From the IMG/VR virus record IMGVR_UViG_3300042861_002114, positions 1 to 63,405 of that record: 63,405 nucleotides of DNA; one strand, given 5' to 3'. The stretch is from a virus. Both the position numbers and the translations under genes were made by a program. The notes under the pieces are model-generated. The model had not been told where the DNA came from, searched no databases, and was given only the letters and a program-made list of their open reading frames with translations. This document shows, piece after piece, positions 9,051 to 17,729 of the stretch (positions are counted from its first letter, which is position 1; each line of letters opens with the position of its first letter).

Positions 9051-10445
9051 TTATTCTAGTTTGGTTTTTTTCTCGTATTCCTTGACAAATGCCTTGGCTG
9101 ATTTTTCTGACAGATGAAAATATTCAAGTTCATATCCATATTTAGCACCTTTTTCAATTCGTTTTTTAAACCCAACTGACTCATAAAACGGCACAGCACT
9201 TTCTAATGACTCTAGTTTTATTTTCCCTTTAAATCCTCTTTTTACACTCTCTTGAATAGCATGATATATGATTTGTTTCCCCACTCCTTTTGTATTGGTT
9301 ATTATATTTGATGGATTAGTACCTAAAAATTCTATATACATAGATTCTTTAGATTTGTCATTTCCCGTAGTAAAGAAGCCTTGAGTTTTTCCAGATTCGT
9401 CCTTTAAAAAAAACGCATCTTGTAATCCTGCCTCGACTTCTGTTGCCCAAGCTAGACCCCCCGCCACAGCATTTGAGTCATCAACTAAATCTTTTTTTGC
9501 CTCCAGAACATCTCGCTCAATCACCTCATTGCCATACTTTATAAGTTTACCATACGGGGACTGCTTTAATGCTTCCCCCGTACTATCAACGTACTTACTG
9601 GATTTATTAATCCATTCTTTTGCCGTTTTCTTTATCTCTTTTACGGATGCAATGGAAGGCGTTAATTTACCAACTTTTCGCACTGGGGATTGCTGCTGTT
9701 TCTGTTTTTCTAGCTGTTTTTCTAGCTGTTTTTGTTTTTCTAGCTGTTTTTGTTTTTCTAGCTCTTTTTGTCTTTCTAGCTCTTTTTGTCTTTCTAGCTC
9801 CTTTTGTTTCTCTGGCTCTCTTTGTTTTTCTCTTACACCCCTGAGTGCAAGAGTAGTCACCTTATATTTTTTGAGAAGTTTAGCCTCCCTCTCCCTCTCT
9901 TTGTCAGGATTTAAACTATTTAATTGATCTAAATACAGTTTTTTTAACTTGAGTAACTTATCAATCCGTTCCTCCGAAAGTTCATCGTCAGCATTAGCAC
10001 TGCAATTTTTATTGATATTGATACAGATACTTCCACAATTATAGGATGTAGGCTTTACACACTGGGCTTTCTTCCTTTTTACTCCCCCTGTATCAAAACG
10101 ATAGGAATAACCTGCCGAGAAGTCTTCCCATGCCTCAACATTCAAACCCGTGCTGTCAATTCGTGCCACGAAGGGTCGAGCCACGAAGGGTCGAGCCACG
10201 AAGGGTTTATAAACAACCGACTTCCTGTTTATCTCAAAACTAAACACACGAGATCTAATGGCATCCTTAAACCGCCCTGTTATCTTATCGCCGTTACTAT
10301 CCCCTAAATCAAAATCAAGTACCACCACAGGCGAATTATAGGCAAATGGGAGCGATAACGTTTGAGCGATCGCGAGTTTCATTTGAGCCTCGGAAACCAT
10401 AGTATTTGGATTAATTTTCACTTCCATAGGAGGTTTGTTATTCAT
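9051..10445 (-). CDS. Polymorphic virion effector with GNAT acetyltransferase module
   Basis: 464 residues. The shared N-terminal domain (core LPFAYNSPVVVLDF) contains an in-frame triplication PFVAR at ~81-95. RIDS (95-98) and RFDT (116-119) are candidate processing sites, followed by the four-cysteine motif from C129. A linker of EKQKQL/ERQKEL hexapeptide repeats (~210-250) precedes a PVRKVGKLTPS joint and a C-terminal GNAT fold: NTKGVGKQIIYHA is the acetyl-CoA-binding motif A, and AVPFYESVGFKK is the terminal GNAT signature. It would transfer an acyl group to a host target after delivery; the target is unknown. The GNAT part is nearly identical to that of the next gene, showing recent module exchange. 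Confidence 0.75.
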   Translation of the reverse strand: MNNKPPMEVKINPNTMVSEAQMKLAIAQTLSLPFAYNSPVVVLDFDLGDSNGDKITGRFKDAIRSRVFSFEINRKSVVYKPFVARPFVARPFVARIDSTGLNVEAWEDFSAGYSYRFDTGGVKRKKAQCVKPTSYNCGSICININKNCSANADDELSEERIDKLLKLKKLYLDQLNSLNPDKEREREAKLLKKYKVTTLALRGVREKQREPEKQKELERQKELERQKELEKQKQLEKQKQLEKQLEKQKQQQSPVRKVGKLTPSIASVKEIKKTAKEWINKSSKYVDSTGEALKQSPYGKLIKYGNEVIERDVLEAKKDLVDDSNAVAGGLAWATEVEAGLQDAFFLKDESGKTQGFFTTGNDKSKESMYIEFLGTNPSNIITNTKGVGKQIIYHAIQESVKRGFKGKIKLESLESAVPFYESVGFKKRIEKGAKYGYELEYFHLSEKSAKAFVKEYEKKTKLE

Positions 10446-10480
10446 GTTCTTATCCTTAAATAGTGCCTATATTTTATCTT
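10435..10480. repeat. 46-bp direct repeat, copy 2
   Basis: Identical to 8997-9042. Here it also contains the stop codon of the effector at 10467, because the upstream gene runs into the shared leader. Confidence 0.9.
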
Positions 10481-12299
10481 GTTTTAGTTTTTTCTCGTAT
10501 TCCTTGACAAAGGCTTTAGCTGATTCTTCTGACAAATCGAAGTCCTCGGTGTATCCATCAACGCCTATTTTTGTTGTAAACCCAACTGACTCATAAAAAG
10601 GTTCTGCGGAGGATAACGCCTCTAGCTTTATTTTCCCTCTAAACCCTCGCTTCATACTCTCTTGAATAGCGTGGTATATGATTTGTTTCCCCACTCCTTT
10701 CGTATTAGTTATTATATTCGATGGATTAGTACCTAAAAATTCTATATACATAGATTCTTTAGATTTGTCATTTCCCGTAAGGAAAAAGCCTTGAGTTTTT
10801 CCAGATTCATCCTTCAAGAAAAACGTATCTTGTACTCCAGGCTCAGTTTCGCCAAGCTCAATTGATTCTGCTGTAACACCTAGCCCAAAAGTTACTGTCC
10901 TTGAGTCACCAACTAAACCTATTTTTTTCTCAAGAACCTTCCTTTCTATCTCTTGATTATTGCCATATTTTATGATTTCTCCAGGTGGAGACGCTTTTAA
11001 CACTTTCTTTGCAATAGTGAGGTACTTCTCTGATTTGTCAAGCCATTCTTCTGTCGTTTTTAGCATTTCCTCTATAGATGCAACAGAAGGAGTTAACTTA
11101 CCAACTTTTCGCACTGGAGGTTGTTGCTGTGCTTTAACTTCTTCCTGTTTAGCAGGTTTTTCTATTGGGGTGTCAACTTCCTCTACGTCTGCATAAATTA
11201 CACCGTCTTTTTCCGTGATACTCTTGACCTTGTGTCTGGCATCTTTTAGGACAACAACTTCATCTTGATTTGCGTAATAGGCTAAACTACGAACAGAAGC
11301 TCCGGTTTTATTCATACCTCTAATTACCACGGGTTGCGCCCCTTTCCCCCAAAACGAAGAAAAATCTTTGGCTATTTTTGGATCGGAACTCCAAGAGGAG
11401 TGGGCGGATTGATTGTCTAAAATACCGTCCTTGTCACCTTTCAACCACTCCAGTGCTTCTTCCCTGGAGGGCAAACTTATCCCTCTATGTATTTTTCCCT
11501 TGTATGGAGTTGAGCTTTTTACATAAGTGGCAACATCTTCTATTTGCTGATTAAATTTCCCTAACTTTTGCTCTCCTCTCATTTCGTCATTATCATTAGC
11601 CCATTCCGCAACGGAATCAACTATCCTTTGAGCCTCTTTCAAGGTTATTTGCTTTCCAGTCTTGGTTACTGCATCATAATATTCTTGTGCGTTTTTAGGT
11701 GCGCCATCGTGTGTTCCGTCACCAATTAAGCTAGTAGGTTGCTGTTTTTCAACTACGGGATTTGTTTTTTTGGGTTCTGGCTTTAATTCTGGAATTAAAA
11801 CAGGCGGTTTTTCCGCTTTGACTTTAGGAGTTGCTTCAACTGTTTTTGCATAATTTTTCCCGATTCCTTCTAAATTTTTAAGCCTATCTTTTATTGTGGG
11901 ATCATCAGTTTTAATCTTGCAGCTTTTCATGATGTTAATACAGGCTTTCCCACAGTTATAAGCTGTTGGCTTAACACACTGTGGCTTCTTATTACCTCCT
12001 ATCCCCGCATCTACCCGATAGGAGTAGCCACTAGAGAATTCCTCCCAGTCATCTACGCTATCCATCCGTCCTGGGGTGTAAGGTTTAAAAGTGACTGATT
12101 GCCCTTTGATATTAAATGAAAAAATACGGGGACGGGTTGCATCCTTGAATTTGCCTTCAAACTCCCCTTGATCATTTACCGAAAAATCCAATATCACCAC
12201 CGGAGCATTGTAGGCAAATGGTTGAGACAAAGTTTGGGCGATCGCCAACTTCATCTGTGGCTCGGTTGGCGTGGCATCTTTTCTAGTCGTTGAACTCAT
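10467..12299 (-). CDS. Polymorphic virion effector: ADP-ribosyltransferase plus GNAT
   Basis: 610 residues with two catalytic modules. The shared N-terminal domain (core PFAYNAPVVILDF) is followed by RMDS (78-81), RVDA (95-98) and cysteines C108, C116, C120, C127. Residues ~195-375 are an ADP-ribosyltransferase of the R-S-E class: R272 in HRGI, SSWSS at 301-305, and QDE at 345-347. Residues ~400-600 are a GNAT acetyltransferase (GVGKQIIYHA, EPFYESVGF) nearly identical to that of the 464-residue neighbour. In known virion ADP-ribosyltransferases such as T4 Alt the enzyme is injected to modify host transcription proteins; the same is inferred here. The stop at 10467 is followed closely by the next gene. 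Confidence 0.8.
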   Translation of the reverse strand: MSSTTRKDATPTEPQMKLAIAQTLSQPFAYNAPVVILDFSVNDQGEFEGKFKDATRPRIFSFNIKGQSVTFKPYTPGRMDSVDDWEEFSSGYSYRVDAGIGGNKKPQCVKPTAYNCGKACINIMKSCKIKTDDPTIKDRLKNLEGIGKNYAKTVEATPKVKAEKPPVLIPELKPEPKKTNPVVEKQQPTSLIGDGTHDGAPKNAQEYYDAVTKTGKQITLKEAQRIVDSVAEWANDNDEMRGEQKLGKFNQQIEDVATYVKSSTPYKGKIHRGISLPSREEALEWLKGDKDGILDNQSAHSSWSSDPKIAKDFSSFWGKGAQPVVIRGMNKTGASVRSLAYYANQDEVVVLKDARHKVKSITEKDGVIYADVEEVDTPIEKPAKQEEVKAQQQPPVRKVGKLTPSVASIEEMLKTTEEWLDKSEKYLTIAKKVLKASPPGEIIKYGNNQEIERKVLEKKIGLVGDSRTVTFGLGVTAESIELGETEPGVQDTFFLKDESGKTQGFFLTGNDKSKESMYIEFLGTNPSNIITNTKGVGKQIIYHAIQESMKRGFRGKIKLEALSSAEPFYESVGFTTKIGVDGYTEDFDLSEESAKAFVKEYEKKLKQDKI

Positions 12300-12310
12300 G
12301 GTTAAATCTC

Positions 12311-13585
12311 CTATACTTCCTCAGCTTCAACAATAATCCGTCCGTTTTCTTCTTTGACACTTTTAACTCGATGGCGAGTGTCTTTTAGCACCATAACTTC
12401 GTCTTCTTCTTTGATCCTGCTCAAATTCCTAATAGACACACCTGATTTATTAATGGTTTTAATGACGACGGGATACCTTTTTTCCTCAATAAAGAAATCG
12501 TCCGAAAAATTCTTTGCTGTTTTAAGGCTAGATGACCAAGAGGCGTGAGCACCTTGATTATCTAGCACCCCATCCTTGTCGCCTTTAGTCCAGTTTAAAG
12601 CCTCCTCTTTGGTTGCAAAATGAATCCCTCGGTAAACTTCGCCTTCGTATGGGGTTGAGTTTCTGACATAATTAGAGATCCGATTGGCATCTTCGTTTTC
12701 TTCCCCTGCTTTTTGATCGACTCGGATGTCAGTGGCATCCCTTGTCCATTTATAGATGGCTGTAGTGGTGGCTGCTGCCTCCTTCTTAGAAATATTTACC
12801 CCTGCTTTTTCCAGTGCTTCACGATATTCCTTGGGGGTTGAGGGCATGGATTCGTGGTCGCCCTTCCCTACTAAATTAAGGTTTTTAGGTTTTTCTTCGG
12901 GTTGTTTAAGGGTTTCTGTTTGATCTTCACTCTTTACAGCTATTTTAGCAGCTTTCTTCCCTTCTTCAAAGTCAGATTCTTTCTCTTTTTTGCTAGGGGG
13001 AATTTCCTTTATTGTTTCTGGGATTTTATCTATTTCTGGTGGTTTTTCTACCTCTTTCTTGGTTTTTGTAGTTGATTTAGGATTGGATTTCTTGGCTTCT
13101 TTAGCGTAATCAATACCAGCAGCTTTCAATTTCTCTAAACGATCCTTTGACTGATCGTCATCGGGGTTTGATTTACAATTATTATTAATATTTATACAGG
13201 CTTTCCCGCAATTATAAGCCGTTGGTTTAACGCATTGGGGTTTCTTTTTGTCTCCTGCCTTGCCTTTTGCCTTAACTCCTTTAGCTTTAGCATCAAAACG
13301 GAAGGAGTACCCTAAAGAAAACTCCTCCCATTGTTCTACTGCATCGCCCGAATCCATCCGTCCTGGGGTGTAAGGTTTGAAGTTAACGGTATTTCCATCT
13401 AACTCAAAATCAAACACCCTCGGACGGGCAGAATCCTTGAATCGCCCTGATATTTTACCCGTGTCATCTACCTTAAAGTCCAACACGTCCACTGGGGCGT
13501 TATAGGCAAAAGGAAGAGCAAGAGTCTGGGCGATCGCTGCTTGCATTTGTGCTTTTGTTGGGGCTGTTTTAGTCTCTATGCTCAT
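12311..13585 (-). CDS. Polymorphic virion effector with ADP-ribosyltransferase module
   Basis: 424 residues. Shared N-terminal domain, then RMDS (76-79), RFDA (96-99), the C-x7-C-x3-C-x6-C motif starting at C118, and a lysine/glutamate/proline-rich linker (~150-235). The C-terminal R-S-E ADP-ribosyltransferase shows R319 in YRGI, the S349-W350-S351 segment and EDE at 394-396, so the canonical ExE is intact. The start overlaps the stop of a 30-codon relic ORF by ATGA (13582-13585). The ART module is diverged from that of the 610-residue neighbour, unlike the near-identical GNAT modules, so it is older or under diversifying selection. Confidence 0.8.
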   Translation of the reverse strand: MSIETKTAPTKAQMQAAIAQTLALPFAYNAPVDVLDFKVDDTGKISGRFKDSARPRVFDFELDGNTVNFKPYTPGRMDSGDAVEQWEEFSLGYSFRFDAKAKGVKAKGKAGDKKKPQCVKPTAYNCGKACININNNCKSNPDDDQSKDRLEKLKAAGIDYAKEAKKSNPKSTTKTKKEVEKPPEIDKIPETIKEIPPSKKEKESDFEEGKKAAKIAVKSEDQTETLKQPEEKPKNLNLVGKGDHESMPSTPKEYREALEKAGVNISKKEAAATTTAIYKWTRDATDIRVDQKAGEENEDANRISNYVRNSTPYEGEVYRGIHFATKEEALNWTKGDKDGVLDNQGAHASWSSSLKTAKNFSDDFFIEEKRYPVVIKTINKSGVSIRNLSRIKEEDEVMVLKDTRHRVKSVKEENGRIIVEAEEV

Positions 13586-13760
13586 GTTTTTGTTCTTCCT
13601 TTTGCTTCAGAATTATCAAGACCTGTATTGCCGCAATTATAGGATGTTAGCTTTTCGCATTTGGGCTTCTTCATTTCAGAACATCACCATTAAGTTTATT
13701 GGGTTACTTTTTTGTATTGATTTTTCTTCGAGATAAAGCATAATTAATAGTAGGAATTAA
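13582..13760 (-). pseudogene. Relics of an effector cassette (small gene tail plus cysteine motif)
   Basis: Two fragments are readable. 13582-13674 is a 30-codon ORF with KPKCEKLTSYNCGN, matching the start of the conserved effector motif (KPKCGNTSYNCGKACI) and then breaking off. 13704-13760 reads ...ALSRRKINTKK-stop, matching the C-terminus of the 63-residue protein at 8816 (PQRKIKTK). The same order (small gene, short spacer, MKxPxC fragment) occurs at 8784-8830, so both junctions descend from one recombination event type. Confidence 0.7.
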
Positions 13761-13789
13761 CTATGTTTTATTTGGGATTGAGTCGTCGC

Positions 13790-15274
13790 TTAAATTTCTT
13801 CTACTTCGACATATATTGTGCCATCTTTTTTTGTGACATTCTTAACCTTATGTTTTGCACTTTTTGGTACAACAACTTCGGACACCCACTCATAACCCTC
13901 TGGGGTAAGGTTTTGAATAGATGCACCCGTTTTATTTATTGCCTTAAGCACAACACGTTGTCCAGCATCACCGGCTCCTCTAAAACCAGCAAATTTTTCG
14001 GCAGTCTTGGGATCAGTAGTCCATGAAGCATGGGCACCTTGATTGTCTAATACCCCATCTTTGTCCCCTTTTAGCCAATTCATAGCTTCATCTTCTGAAT
14101 CAAAATTCATCCCCCTCTGTATCTCTCCCTTGTATGGGGTCGAATTTGCAAGATATTTAGAAATTAAATTTGCTCCTACGTTTGGTCTATTTTCTTTTTG
14201 TGATCTTCTAATTGCTTCGGAATTATAAACCCACGATCTGACATATTTAACAGTCGCCTTAGCCTCGCCTTCTGTTATTTCAATTCCTTTCTTCCTGGCC
14301 ATCTCATAGTATTCTTGCGGGTTTTTAGGTGTACTTTCATGAGTCCCATCACCAATCAAATTTGTTAGCTCAGGCTTCTTGGTCTCTGGTTCAGGTTTTT
14401 TAGTTTCTTCCTTTGGTTTAGATGCTTCTTTCTTTGGTTTAGATGCTTCTTTCTCTGGAGATTGAGTGGAACTTGGCGCTGTCGTTTTTTGGGATTTTAT
14501 GTAGTTAGCAACACCATCTTTTATTTTTGATAATTGAGTGCCACTAACCCCGGCTTTCGTTGCAGCTTCTTCTAGTCTAAGAACACTAACTCCTGCTTTC
14601 TTTGCCAAACCTTCTATCTGAGCAATGGAAAGAGTTTTTGCTTTTTCTTTCGTCTGTTTTTCTGCTGGTTTTTTCGTTTCAGCATTAGGATCTGTTTTAG
14701 CTGTTTTAGTTACTTCTGATGCCTTGGGTTTTTCTGTTACTTTGGTTGTTTTTGCATAATCCTTCCCTACTTCCTTTAATTTACTAAGCCTCTCCTGTGA
14801 ATTACTATCTTCTGTGCTGGATTTGCAGCTATTCTTAATATTGATACAGGCTTTCCCACAGTTATAGGCTGTCGGCTTAACGCATTGAGGCTTTTTTTTG
14901 CCACCTACTCCCGCATCAACACGGAAGCCATACCCTGCTGAAAATGCCTCCCATTCTTGGACATCTTCTTCTGATTCTAAGCTGTCCATTTTGCCAGGTT
15001 TATAAGGCTTATAGGCTACGGACTCCCCATCTAGGGTAAAGGAAAACACCCGTGGACGTGCCGCATCTTTAAATACTCCGGTAATATTGCCATTCTCGGC
15101 AACATCAAATTTAAGCACAACAACTGGGGCGTTATAAACAAAATCCATTGACAAGGTTTGGGCAATAAGTAACCTCATTTGAGCTTCGGTTGGTGCAGTA
15201 CCTCCGCCACCATCCCCAACTAATACTTCATCTTCGTCAACACGGAACAAAGAACTTGGTTTTGTTTTTAACAT
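13790..15274 (-). CDS. Polymorphic virion effector with ADP-ribosyltransferase-like module
   Basis: 494 residues. An extra N-terminal segment with a Gly-rich stretch precedes the shared domain (core MDFVYNAPVVVLKF); then KMDS (95-98), RVDA (118-121), the four-cysteine motif, and a long Lys/Pro/Thr-rich linker with SKPKEE repeats. The C-terminal ADP-ribosyltransferase-like module has R387 (QRGM), S417-W418 and E466, but the residue two before the catalytic glutamate is V464 rather than E or Q (VSE). Activity or acceptor choice may therefore differ from its sisters. It is the first effector after the connector genes, separated from them by a tandem repeat. Confidence 0.75.
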   Translation of the reverse strand: MLKTKPSSLFRVDEDEVLVGDGGGGTAPTEAQMRLLIAQTLSMDFVYNAPVVVLKFDVAENGNITGVFKDAARPRVFSFTLDGESVAYKPYKPGKMDSLESEEDVQEWEAFSAGYGFRVDAGVGGKKKPQCVKPTAYNCGKACINIKNSCKSSTEDSNSQERLSKLKEVGKDYAKTTKVTEKPKASEVTKTAKTDPNAETKKPAEKQTKEKAKTLSIAQIEGLAKKAGVSVLRLEEAATKAGVSGTQLSKIKDGVANYIKSQKTTAPSSTQSPEKEASKPKKEASKPKEETKKPEPETKKPELTNLIGDGTHESTPKNPQEYYEMARKKGIEITEGEAKATVKYVRSWVYNSEAIRRSQKENRPNVGANLISKYLANSTPYKGEIQRGMNFDSEDEAMNWLKGDKDGVLDNQGAHASWTTDPKTAEKFAGFRGAGDAGQRVVLKAINKTGASIQNLTPEGYEWVSEVVVPKSAKHKVKNVTKKDGTIYVEVEEI

Positions 15275-15295
15275 GATTTTACCTTTTATAAATAG

Positions 15296-15365
15296 AAACC
15301 TTGTGAGTTAATCACAAGTAAAAACCTTGTGAGTCAATCACAAGTAAAAACCTTGTGAGCTAATC
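15296..15365. repeat. 26-bp tandem repeat (2.7 copies) across a stop codon
   Basis: Units at 15296-15321, 15322-15347 and the partial 15348-15365 contain ccttgtgagt-aatcacaagt. Each unit is itself an imperfect palindrome (CTTGTGA...TCACAAG). The array spans the 3' end and stop of the connector gene at 15338. Confidence 0.9.
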
Positions 15366-15757
15366 TTCTCAACTAACTCCATGTCCCACGTTACGATATT
15401 TTTAGTTAGTGAGACTAAGTTACAAACAACTCCATCGGGAGGGTAAAATGTGGTGTCTGCTCCGACAATATAGTCAACCCCCTCACCCTTCAATTGTTCT
15501 TCTAAATAACGCCGTGAAATCCCTTTGACGGAATAGGATTTAGTTATTCCCTCCACTGAGCTTAGATTTTCAATCCCTTCCTTACTCGGAAATTGATCTT
15601 GAATAACCGGAGATGGGGTAATCTCCAGATACTCGTAATCATTGCCCAATCTTGTGCGAACGACAAGGCTTCGAATATTGGGATTGCCAAATCCCCCCGC
15701 GAGAGGGGAGATCCGGTCTCTTAGGGCTATCATTTGCTCAACAAAGGATTGACTCAT
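15338..15757 (-). CDS. Putative head-tail connector / neck protein
   Basis: 139 residues, not matched to a family by eye. It is the last gene of the tightly packed connector block: its ATG at 15757 overlaps the upstream TGA (ATGA), so translation is probably coupled. Place between the DUF4054-like adaptor and the tail genes suggests a neck or tail-terminator role. The 3' end lies in the 26-bp tandem repeat and the final residues (SSQGFYL) are encoded by repeat sequence. Confidence 0.5.
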   Translation of the reverse strand: MSQSFVEQMIALRDRISPLAGGFGNPNIRSLVVRTRLGNDYEYLEITPSPVIQDQFPSKEGIENLSSVEGITKSYSVKGISRRYLEEQLKGEGVDYIVGADTTFYPPDGVVCNLVSLTKNIVTWDMELVEKISSQGFYL

Positions 15758-15939
15758 TTCTTCTCTTTGGGAGTATAAGCAGCCTGTGGGTGGTCTGGCT
15801 TGTCTAACTTCTTATTGATTTCCTGTAACTCAACATAAATTGCTGCCATTGCTTGCAGTTCTGGCGAGGCAGGAGCCGCTATTCCAGCAGAAGTAACTCG
15901 ACCATTATCAACGGTGAAATCAGGGAACTGTACTTTCAT
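15754..15939 (-). CDS. Small connector-block protein
   Basis: 61 residues starting MKVQFPDFTV. The ATG at 15939 overlaps the stop of the preceding DUF4054-like gene (ATGA), and its own stop overlaps the next start the same way, which argues for this start rather than a longer TTG start at 16014. The C-terminus is Lys/Pro-rich. Function unknown; co-translation with connectors suggests a small head-tail junction component. Confidence 0.6.
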   Translation of the reverse strand: MKVQFPDFTVDNGRVTSAGIAAPASPELQAMAAIYVELQEINKKLDKPDHPQAAYTPKEKK

Positions 15940-16271
15940 AAAACTAAAATAGGGGGAGTGAAGATAGTATTGCGGAGGTGGATATATTGCCTCCCGTAAG
16001 TTGTCAAAGACCAATCGTTCTCGGAGCCAGAAGGGGTAGAACTTCCTTGCCCGGATGCGATTCCCGTGACACTAGAGGCAATATCCGCCTGTTGAAACCA
16101 ATCAATGCTGATTCGATGGGCAGCAATCAACATAATTCCATCCGTTCTCTTGGGATCTGCCCAACCAGCACAGTAATTATTCTCGGCAAAGTTTAAACTG
16201 TATTGAATCACAGAAGATTCGACTACAGCGAACTGAGGATAAACCGCTAAAAAATCGGAAGGGAGAACCAT
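15936..16271 (-). CDS. DUF4054-like head-tail adaptor
   Basis: 111 residues beginning MVLPSDFLAVYPQF, with AAHRISIDWFQ and GSENDWSLTTYGRQYIHL. This is the usual pattern of DUF4054 phage proteins: an acidic N-terminal helix followed by an 'S-x-x-x-T-x-Y-G-x-x-Y' C-terminal part. They belong to the connector/adaptor group acting between portal and tail. It lies just downstream of the capsid genes, as in other phages with DUF1073 portals and DUF2184 capsids. Confidence 0.7.
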   Translation of the reverse strand: MVLPSDFLAVYPQFAVVESSVIQYSLNFAENNYCAGWADPKRTDGIMLIAAHRISIDWFQQADIASSVTGIASGQGSSTPSGSENDWSLTTYGRQYIHLRNTIFTPPILVL

Positions 16272-16274
16272 TTA

Positions 16275-16754
16275 TTACCCACGGATGTTCATAGTATTGA
16301 CCGATTTGATATTCTTGACTTGCTCCGCTATTGCCTTAGAAATAGCGGGACGATCTTCTCTTTTCTCGGATCGTTCTAGCCAATCAATATCACTAGAATT
16401 GCGAATTAGATCCAGAGCATCTTTTTCAATATAATCAAGGGTTGTTTCAGTAGGAAACTTCCCTTCCTCTAGGGTGGGAGAGATTACTCTGAATGCTCCG
16501 CAATTAACAAGTTGCAATCCGAGGGGATGCCGAACAATATAGTCATAGTCCTCGTCGGGAAGCTCCAAATTAGTCCCAGGCAGAATCCAACTCCCCCGTG
16601 TTTCCACCGCATCCAACGAGGTTTTTTTGGTTCCCCCACGAGTAATAGGACGGGAGAAACGGATCGGCGAAGTGATAGCCTCCACTGATATTCCATAGGG
16701 AATGCGTGGATTGTGAGGATTTAGCTTTGGGTCAAAGATGATAGTTTTAGACAT
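16275..16754 (-). CDS. Hypothetical head-region protein
   Basis: 159 residues, starting MSKTIIFDPKLNPHNP; no known motif recognised. It starts 3 nt after the major capsid gene stop and ends 3 nt before the DUF4054-like gene, so it belongs to the head/connector operon. It may be a connector or capsid-associated protein. Confidence 0.6.
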   Translation of the reverse strand: MSKTIIFDPKLNPHNPRIPYGISVEAITSPIRFSRPITRGGTKKTSLDAVETRGSWILPGTNLELPDEDYDYIVRHPLGLQLVNCGAFRVISPTLEEGKFPTETTLDYIEKDALDLIRNSSDIDWLERSEKREDRPAISKAIAEQVKNIKSVNTMNIRG

Positions 16755-16756
16755 TT

Positions 16757-17710
16757 TTATTCGGGTAATACTACAATGTGCATGGAGAATGGGCGTTTGA
16801 GGTCAATTCCCCCAAACTTAAACTTGGCACCACGCCAGAAAGAATCAACACCAATGGGACGAGTATCAGTCCACTTTAATGGTTGATAAATCTTAGCAGA
16901 GACTTTTTTGGGATCTCGACGGAAAGCCTGAATAAAGCGGGTAGGAGCCAAACCAATCGACTCTAAATATTCGGGAGCCATCTCGGACACCACGCCGACT
17001 TCTTTGATGTTGGAGTTGACTTTTAAGAAGTGTTCTAACACTGTGCGATCTAAGGCAGATGTGCCAATTTGAATGATATCCGAGGAGAGGTGTTCGTAAG
17101 TTTCCGAATCCATCAGCAAAGTGTCAGGCTTCTCTCGATTATTGGTCAACCGAGTCGGAGCATTAACACAATCATTTAACACACTCAGCTTTTGCTGTGA
17201 TGTTGCAGACCCGTTTAAAGGGAAGGGAGCATAAGACCGCAGGGCTTGGGGGTGATTTAGAAACCCTGGCATCCCTGTTTCTAAATCACCGTTTGCCACC
17301 AACTGATTGATTTTTTGTTGTGCGGCTTCTTGAATTGTCCAGATTTTGTCCTCCTCAATGCTCTCGCCCATTCGACTGACAGCCGCGATATCATCCTCGG
17401 AAACGCTATAACCTTGTCCCCATTTATGGATCGGCATCTTCATCTCGCCATAGACCAGTTCCACTTCGGGAAGGTCTGTGGTGTAGTTTCGGATTAATTT
17501 GAACTGCCCGACGTGACGGAGCCACCGATATCCCCAGGTTTTTGCCCAGGGCTTGTTTTGGATGTTGAGAGGGCAAATGACTCCAGCAGCGAAAGGATAG
17601 TCCGCAAGATCGAACTCCTTATCTACTTGAGCTTCTAAGTCCATCAGGGTGCCAAAGAACGTCCCGATTTCATCAGCATCCAACCTTGTAGTCCCGGAAA
17701 AGTTCATCAT
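16757..17710 (-). CDS. Major capsid protein (DUF2184-like)
   Basis: 317 residues. Segments such as KTWGYRWLRH, GYSVSEDDIAAVSR, AAQQKINQLVANGD and GMPGFLNHP match the HK97-fold DUF2184 capsid family (E-loop and P-domain helices). It follows the cement-like and protease/scaffold genes in the standard order. Near the N-terminus TTRLDADE contains an R-x-D-A tetrapeptide (9-12), a candidate site for removal of a very short propeptide by the phage protease. The start has two adjacent ATGs (17708-17710 and next); the outer one is annotated. Confidence 0.85.
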   Translation of the reverse strand: MMNFSGTTRLDADEIGTFFGTLMDLEAQVDKEFDLADYPFAAGVICPLNIQNKPWAKTWGYRWLRHVGQFKLIRNYTTDLPEVELVYGEMKMPIHKWGQGYSVSEDDIAAVSRMGESIEEDKIWTIQEAAQQKINQLVANGDLETGMPGFLNHPQALRSYAPFPLNGSATSQQKLSVLNDCVNAPTRLTNNREKPDTLLMDSETYEHLSSDIIQIGTSALDRTVLEHFLKVNSNIKEVGVVSEMAPEYLESIGLAPTRFIQAFRRDPKKVSAKIYQPLKWTDTRPIGVDSFWRGAKFKFGGIDLKRPFSMHIVVLPE

Positions 17711-17729
17711 AGTTTAAGTTCTTTCTATA

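Noticed and set aside
15940-16014. Longer TTG start for the small connector gene
   Set aside because: The ATG at 15939 forms a standard ATGA overlap with the upstream stop.
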